Shown: piece after piece, positions 63,593 through 64,000 of the stretch
Layout: each line of letters begins with the position of its first letter
Position numbering within the stretch: the first letter of the stretch is position 1
Position numbers and translations under genes: made by a program
NCBI RefSeq assembly: GCF_020042345.1
Contig: NZ_CP083387.1
Span: forward strand, 930,001 to 994,000
DNA: 64,000 bases
Reading direction: 5' to 3'
Source: Arachidicoccus terrestris
Lineage (GTDB): Bacteria; Bacteroidota; Bacteroidia; Chitinophagales; Chitinophagaceae
The notes under the pieces: model-generated
What the model saw: only the letters and a program-made list of their open reading frames with translations
The model's database searches: none
What the model was told of the DNA's origin: nothing

Positions 63593-64000
63593 ATGGAAAC
63601 TGCAATGCCTATGCTGATGCATAGCACTTATTTTAACCTGGGCGTCAATAATACGCCCGATATTACTTCCGCGTATATGGCGGAAGCCCTTGAATATTTG
63701 TCCATCTCACCCGGGCTGGTCAGCTTTTGGATCGGTACCCGGGCTGTGGATATGGACCGCCCGGAAAATGACCTGGCCTTTGATATTGCCATGCATCAGA
63801 TATTCAGGGACGAGACTTCTTTTAACCTCTATAATTCAAACGATACCAGTCATCAACAGTTTGTAACGGATGTGGACCGCTGGGTACCTAGTACGACCAG
63901 ACGGGTGATGGACACGTACCTGACTCATCTGACATTCGGCGGCAACACGTCAGCTATACAGGATGTTGCCCGGGACAGGAATTTTCCGCAGAGCCTGTTT
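63593..64000 (+). CDS. Dabb-like alpha/beta-barrel protein, cut by window end
   Basis: 136 codons are visible from the ATG at 63593. The pattern MLMHSTYFNLG, LEYLSISPGLVSFWIGTR, LAFDIAMHQIFRDETSFNLY and SHQQFVTD resembles the stress-responsive alpha/beta-barrel (Dabb) or EthD-like ferredoxin folds, where a histidine and a hydrophobic pocket bind small aromatic substrates. The protein continues beyond the window with an extra C-terminal part. It lies 25 bp after the preceding gene. The family call is tentative. Confidence 0.55.
   Translation, partial: METAMPMLMHSTYFNLGVNNTPDITSAYMAEALEYLSISPGLVSFWIGTRAVDMDRPENDLAFDIAMHQIFRDETSFNLYNSNDTSHQQFVTDVDRWVPSTTRRVMDTYLTHLTFGGNTSAIQDVARDRNFPQSLF

Noticed and set aside
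1-64000. CRISPR array, rRNA operon or integrase-bearing island
   Set aside because: No regular spaced repeats, rRNA sequence or site-specific recombinase was found on reading the window.

Overview
This window reads as chromosome of a Bacteroidota bacterium, probably a relative of the Chitinophagaceae. That placement is an inference. It rests on SusC/SusD proteins, DUF4296, DUF4421, DUF4835/PorD and DUF5703 families, a Bacteroidota-type omega subunit, the 29-residue COX24-like basic protein, and several promoters of the Bacteroidota form (TTTG or TTG, about 19-21 bp, then TAnnTTTG). No rRNA or CRISPR array was seen. There is one tRNA.

1-22.7 kb is mostly housekeeping: gyrB (cut by the window start), an arginase-fold enzyme, a very large secreted protein, a GlsB-type membrane protein, an alpha-glucan phosphorylase-like protein without the PLP lysine, an Nramp metal transporter with a DtxR/MntR-like operator, RNase G, a tiny COX24-like protein, a TPR protein, HU, a DUF4296 lipoprotein, PorD, CoaBC, omega, BamD, a LolA-like protein, a holin-fold membrane protein and a pair of M16 peptidases (one catalytic, one not).

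22.6-26 kb is a small accessory spot: tRNA-Val(UAC), an A+T-rich AAA-ATPase/DUF1703 gene and an IS3-family element with intact ends and a 3-bp target duplication, whose orfB carries an in-frame stop. A SulP transporter and an FtsX-like permease follow.

30-50 kb is carbohydrate-related. A susC-susD-GH29 fucosidase set, a GH2 enzyme without the acid/base glutamate and a GntR/LacI-type regulator form a polysaccharide utilization locus. Next come a duplicated 3' end of a Gfo/Idh/MocA gene flanking an A+T-rich orphan gene, an AraJ-type exporter, a DUF4421 protein and a DUF5703 glycosidase-like protein.

50-58 kb is the most unusual unit: a divergent IclR regulator and a seven-gene operon. It encodes two solute-binding-protein folds without signal peptides, two class III CoA-transferases, a Gfo/Idh/MocA oxidoreductase, a MaoC-type hydratase and a RhaT-type symporter. 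It looks like uptake of a sugar or sugar acid followed by CoA-linked breakdown, but the substrate cannot be read from sequence.

58.8-64 kb is a second unusual cluster: a small FAD-SLDH-type subunit, a GMC oxidoreductase with a C-X5-C-X3-C motif as in 3Fe-4S glucose dehydrogenases, a VioB-type ferritin-like protein, an unassigned protein with a lipocalin-like motif and a Dabb-like protein cut by the window end. None has a visible export signal.
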